Shown here piece by piece: positions 28,067 through 28,310 of a DNA stretch of 28,310 nt. Source of the DNA: a virus; the IMG/VR virus record IMGVR_UViG_3300042905_005562, positions 1 to 28,310 of that record. One strand, written 5' to 3'. Position numbers and translations under genes: made by a program. Numbering within the stretch: position 1 is the first letter of the stretch; every line of letters begins with the position of its first letter. The notes under the pieces are model-generated. The model was not told the DNA's origin and ran no database searches. It worked only from the letters and a program-made list of their open reading frames with translations.

Positions 28067-28141
28067 TGGAGTTGCGGACTGGACTCGCACCAGCATAAAA
28101 GAGTTTTGCAGACTCTTGCATAACTTTTCTGCCACCGCAAC
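28067..28141 (-). tRNA. tRNA-Cys (anticodon GCA)
   Basis: Minus strand: acceptor GTTGCGG/CCGCAAC, anticodon arm AGAGT-CTGCAAA-ACTCT, T loop TGCGAGT (T54 to G, unusual), encoded TCCA. Reads UGC/UGU. Confidence 0.92.
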
Positions 28142-28145
28142 AAAA

Positions 28146-28231
28146 TGGTGGGTGAAGTAGGATTCGAACCTACTCAGCCAATGGCAGCGGATTTACAGTC
28201 CGACGCGACTCTCCAACTTCGCCGTTCACCC
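28146..28231 (-). tRNA. tRNA-Tyr (anticodon GTA)
   Basis: Minus strand class II tRNA: acceptor GGGTGAA/TTCACCC, anticodon arm CGGA-CTGTAAA-TCCG, long variable arm, T loop TTCGAAT, encoded ACCA. Reads UAC/UAU. Confidence 0.95.
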
Positions 28232-28235
28232 AATA

Positions 28236-28309
28236 TGGCTGAGGAGCATGGATTCGAACCACGATAAGCAGGATCAAAACCTGCTGTCCTGCCGTTAGAC
28301 GACTCCTCA
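28236..28309 (-). tRNA. tRNA-Gln (anticodon TTG)
   Basis: Minus strand: acceptor TGAGGAG/CTCCTCA, anticodon arm GCAGG-TTTTGAT-CCTGC, T loop TTCGAAT, encoded GCCA. Reads CAA/CAG. The array probably continues past the window end. Confidence 0.95.
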
Positions 28310-28310
28310 A

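Noticed and set aside
1-28310. CRISPR array, insertion sequence, integrase or attachment site
   Set aside because: No regularly spaced repeats, transposase/integrase motifs or duplicated tRNA ends were seen on either strand.

Overview
The window is a piece of a T4-like myovirus genome, probably aquatic. It encodes a gp59-type helicase loader, a gp33-type late-transcription coactivator, a PhoH-like ATPase, a T4/NrdC-like glutaredoxin, an MGME1/Cas4-like nuclease, two good matches to the late promoter motif NATAAATA, 13 tRNA genes and a tmRNA gene. Every supported gene lies on the minus strand. Genes are tightly packed, with many ATGA, TGATG and TAATG overlaps. No integrase, transposase, rRNA or CRISPR array was seen. 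The host cannot be fixed from sequence alone.

Layout from low to high coordinate (transcription runs the other way). 1-3.5 kb: a truncated unknown protein, the gp59 helicase loader, a 2OG-Fe(II) dioxygenase, the gp33 coactivator, a GMP reductase and a membrane-anchored SleB-type cell wall hydrolase. 3.5-3.8 kb: a circularly permuted (two-piece) tmRNA with its own terminator; the likely tag is ANDDSFTPMALAA. 3.8-5.7 kb: a redox cassette transcribed as AhpC peroxiredoxin, secreted EF-hand protein, rubredoxin, AhpD, then a CDGSH-like mini-protein. 5.8-10.96 kb: small membrane and secreted proteins, a PD-(D/E)XK nuclease, PhoH, a HAD phosphatase and conserved phage hypotheticals. 11-12.4 kb: a GC-richer block of short genes with individual sigma70-like promoters (TTGNNN-17-TANAAT type) and hairpin terminators, followed by a G-quadruplex-like tract.

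12.5-26 kb is an accessory island that looks like small-molecule or glycan tailoring: an FkbM methyltransferase, a carbamoyltransferase split into two genes with domain order reversed, two glycosyltransferases, a short UDP-glucose-dehydrogenase-like protein, an HNH endonuclease, glutaredoxin, seven double-stranded-beta-helix oxygenase-like genes (eight in the window, one with eroded metal ligands), a hotdog thioesterase, a class I methyltransferase and a radical SAM/SPASM protein. tRNA genes are scattered through the island. 26-28.3 kb: four tRNAs, an Ala/Val-rich protein with a late promoter and tandem terminators, and a run of six more tRNAs reaching the window edge.

How the parts may work together (inference): gp59 and gp33 serve phage replication and late transcription. 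GMP reductase, AhpC/AhpD/rubredoxin and the thioesterase are auxiliary metabolic genes. tRNAs and tmRNA support translation in a host with different codon use. The island could modify a host or virion glycan, or less likely DNA.
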